Part shown: one piece after another, positions 4,119 through 5,692 of the stretch
Layout: every line of letters starts with the position of its first letter
Position numbering within the stretch: the first letter of the stretch is position 1
Assembly (NCBI GenBank): GCA_016839655.1
Contig: JAEOTW010000019.1
Span: 1-5,692, forward strand
Length of the DNA: 5,692 bases
Source: Promethearchaeota archaeon
GTDB lineage: Archaea > Asgardarchaeota > Lokiarchaeia > Sigynarchaeales > SOKP01
Direction of reading: 5' to 3'
The notes under the pieces: generated by a model
What the model was told of the DNA's origin: nothing
What the model saw: only the letters and a program-made list of their open reading frames with translations
Databases searched by the model: none
Translations under genes and position numbers: made by a program

Positions 4119-5474
4119 TTAAGGGAAAATTCCTCTTAATTCAATTGCTTTAACGATTCTCGATATGGCAATAATGTAGGCCGCGATACGCAATGTAGTT
4201 TTTTTATCTTTTGACAGGTTATAAACTTCTCCGAACGCTTTTAAAATAATCATTTTCAACTCTTTATTAATTCGATCTAAATCCCAGAAGTAGGCATGAA
4301 TATCTTGAACGTATTCAAAATATGAAACACAAACCCCTCCTGCATTGGCAAGAATATCAGGAACCACATGAATACCTCTATTAAATAGGATTTTATCCGC
4401 CTCAGGAGTAGTAGGGCCGTTTGCACCTTCTAGAACAATTTTACATTTAATTTCCTCAACATTAGTTTCTGTTATTTGATTTTCAAGGGCGGCGGGGATT
4501 AAGATGTCGCATTCAATTGTAAGCAAATCATCATTTATAATGAATCTATACCTCTCATCTTTATAGTCTTTTAAATAGTGGCCATCTCGAGTCCATTGTA
4601 ATAACTTATCAATTTCTAGCCCATCTGAAGAAAAAATACCACCAGTAATATCTGATATAGCAATTACTTTGCATCCTTTTTTGTATAATAAATCAGCAAT
4701 AGTACCCCCTACATTCCCAAAACCTTGAATTACAATTCTCTGAGATTTTAGGTCTAAATTCAGCTTTTCACATAAGGCTTCAAGTACAAAAAATAGTCCC
4801 ATACCAGTTGCAGTTTCCCTTCCAACTGATCCCCCAATTTCTATTGGTTTGCCAGTCACAACCCCTGGAATGGCTCTTCCTTTATTCATACTGTAGGTAT
4901 CCATTATCCATGCCATAATTTGAGCATTAGTATTGACATCTGGAGCAGGTATATCAATATCGGGACCAATGATGTTAATTATTTCAGAAGTATACCTCCT
5001 AGTAAGTTTTTCTAATTCAGTTCTCGATAAGAATTTGGGATCTACACAAATTCCTCCCTTTGCACCCCCTAAAGGTAGATTTAGTAGACTACATTTCCAA
5101 GTCATCCAAGTAGCTAGAGCTTTGACTTCATCAAGACAAACATTTGGAGCGAATCTAATACCCCCTTTTCCAGGACCCCGAATGGTTGAATGATGGACTC
5201 TATATCCTTCAAAGATTTCTAAATCTCCATTATCCATCTTTATTGGAATTGAAACAATTAGAGCTCGCTCTATTCTTTTAAGAAATTTCTGAATATTATG
5301 ATTTAATCCCATTTTTTCTGCAACAATATCAATCTGTGTTTTTGCCATCTCAAATGGGTTGTTTTCACCTGTTGTTTCTTTCTCAACTACTTCAGAAATA
5401 TCAATTTGATTTGAGCTAACGAGAACGTCTGGATAAATTAATTTTGTCTGATCTTCTTTTTTATTTTCTAACAT
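4119..5474 (-). CDS. gdhA: Glutamate dehydrogenase (Glu/Leu/Phe/Val dehydrogenase family)
   Basis: Catalyses the reversible oxidative deamination of glutamate to 2-oxoglutarate and ammonia, linking amino acid use to central carbon metabolism; a cytosolic hexamer in known members. In the 451-residue product the N-terminal domain shows GPGKGGIR (100-107), Lys127 in TWKCSL, the catalytic Lys139 in PLGGAKGGI and Asp179 in PAPDVNTNA. The Rossmann domain has GFGNVG (251-256), with VIAISDITGG (270-279) after its second strand. GGVCVSYFEYVQ (379-390) lies by the substrate pocket. NAD versus NADP use cannot be decided by eye. It is about 30 residues longer than many archaeal relatives because about 38 polar residues precede NPFEMAKTQ. 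ATG at 5472-5474 is preferred over the TTG two codons upstream; neither has a ribosome-binding site, consistent with a short-leader or leaderless transcript. It stands alone and converges with the UspA-type gene. Confidence 0.96.
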   Translation of the reverse strand: MLENKKEDQTKLIYPDVLVSSNQIDISEVVEKETTGENNPFEMAKTQIDIVAEKMGLNHNIQKFLKRIERALIVSIPIKMDNGDLEIFEGYRVHHSTIRGPGKGGIRFAPNVCLDEVKALATWMTWKCSLLNLPLGGAKGGICVDPKFLSRTELEKLTRRYTSEIINIIGPDIDIPAPDVNTNAQIMAWIMDTYSMNKGRAIPGVVTGKPIEIGGSVGRETATGMGLFFVLEALCEKLNLDLKSQRIVIQGFGNVGGTIADLLYKKGCKVIAISDITGGIFSSDGLEIDKLLQWTRDGHYLKDYKDERYRFIINDDLLTIECDILIPAALENQITETNVEEIKCKIVLEGANGPTTPEADKILFNRGIHVVPDILANAGGVCVSYFEYVQDIHAYFWDLDRINKELKMIILKAFGEVYNLSKDKKTTLRIAAYIIAISRIVKAIELRGIFP

Positions 5475-5489
5475 CTTCAAATGTATTTC

Positions 5490-5505
5490 AGAATTTTTTT
5501 ATTCT
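5490..5505. repeat. Inverted repeat AGAAT-N6-ATTCT near the glutamate dehydrogenase transcript start
   Basis: Five-base perfect arms surround six T (plus-strand sense), between the TATA-like box and the start codon. It may be an operator, the hairpin of the upstream gene's end, or chance. Confidence 0.25.
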
Positions 5506-5506
5506 A

Positions 5507-5516
5507 CTTTATTTAA
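5507..5516 (-). promoter_or_regulatory. TATA-like box of the glutamate dehydrogenase gene
   Basis: The minus strand reads TTAAATAAAG. A transcript start near 5487 would leave a leader of only about 13 bases, in keeping with the missing ribosome-binding site. It overlaps the stop codon of the upstream partial frame. Confidence 0.4.
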
Positions 5517-5692
5517 TCTGATAAATAAATGCAATTCCATTTACGTTCGACTTTTTGTGTTATCATGATATCTGTATCATTTAACTCTAACTTAGTCTTT
5601 GACTCAATAGGGCTATGTTTCAACTCTGCAGGGATCGAGTTTGTTTCACAATTCCATTGGTATTCTCTCCTGTTTCCATTAAGTAAAGAACC
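5513..5692 (-). CDS. 3' end of an unrecognised minus-strand gene, cut by the right window edge
   Basis: The minus frame from base 5692 is open for 59 codons and ends in TAA at 5513-5515. The visible part is hydrophilic, begins GSLLNGNRREYQWNCE, and ends VERKWNCIYLSD. Two Trp-Asn-Cys triplets (13-15 and 52-54) could be repeated units or metal ligands, but I recognise no family. Charged composition, same direction as the next gene and an end just before that gene's promoter favour a real coding end. An overlapping plus-strand frame from an ATG at 5529 is also open to the edge, but it encodes a Phe/Ser-rich hydrophobic sequence typical of an antisense reading, so I prefer the minus strand. No function is assigned. 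Confidence 0.5.
   Translation of the reverse strand, partial: GSLLNGNRREYQWNCETNSIPAELKHSPIESKTKLELNDTDIMITQKVERKWNCIYLSD

Noticed and set aside
4933..5193. Plus-strand open frame opposite glutamate dehydrogenase
   Set aside because: It is antisense to the conserved GKGGIR/AKGGI region; its composition is that of a shadow.
5478..5480. Upstream TTG start for glutamate dehydrogenase
   Set aside because: An ATG two codons later is the ordinary choice, and no ribosome-binding site favours the TTG.
5529..5690. Plus-strand frame from ATG to the window edge
   Set aside because: It is hydrophobic and Phe/Ser-rich, has no ribosome-binding site, and overlaps the more gene-like minus frame; it is kept only as a caveat.

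Overview
The window is AT-rich (roughly one third G+C by eye) and looks archaeal. TATA-like boxes lie about 25-30 bases before the likely transcript starts. Ribosome-binding sites are of the GGTGA/GAGGTGA type, untranslated leaders are short, and several genes start with GTG or TTG. The proteins are rich in Ile, Lys and Asn and fit an anaerobic archaeon. An Asgard (Lokiarchaeia-like) or similar MAG is plausible, but the sequence alone does not settle this. I see no transposase, tRNA, rRNA or CRISPR array.

Layout. 1-394 (-) is the 5' part of a DUF134/UPF0251 DNA-binding regulator that runs off the left edge; it seems to lack any ATG/GTG/TTG start. It is divergent from a NifX/NifB-type iron-molybdenum-cluster-binding protein (686-1093, +). 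Next, on the minus strand, come a 70-residue four-cysteine protein (1169-1381), an OsmC-family protein (1448-1948), a second NifX-type protein (1978-2358) and an epoxyqueuosine-reductase-like double [4Fe-4S] protein (2481-3410). A UspA-type stress protein (3640-4098, +) follows. It converges with a glutamate dehydrogenase (4119-5474, -). The last 180 bases hold the open 3' end of an unrecognised minus-strand gene.

How they fit together. The left 3.4 kb is a cluster of small metal, iron-sulfur and thiol proteins: a DUF134 regulator, two NifX-type proteins with histidine-rich tails, OsmC, a four-Cys protein and a two-cluster redox protein. No nitrogenase structural or nif assembly gene is visible, so the NifX-type proteins more likely carry or sense a metal cluster than serve nitrogen fixation.

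The strongest non-coding signal is a shared palindrome, TGAATA-N2-TATTCA. It lies just upstream of the likely TATA box of each of the two NifX-type transcription units (605-618 and 2447-2460), which suggests common control by one dimeric regulator; the DUF134 protein is the obvious candidate. A second theme is translation starts. The DUF134 gene has a GGTGA site correctly spaced before an in-frame ATA, and weaker versions of this arrangement occur at the UspA and four-Cys genes.
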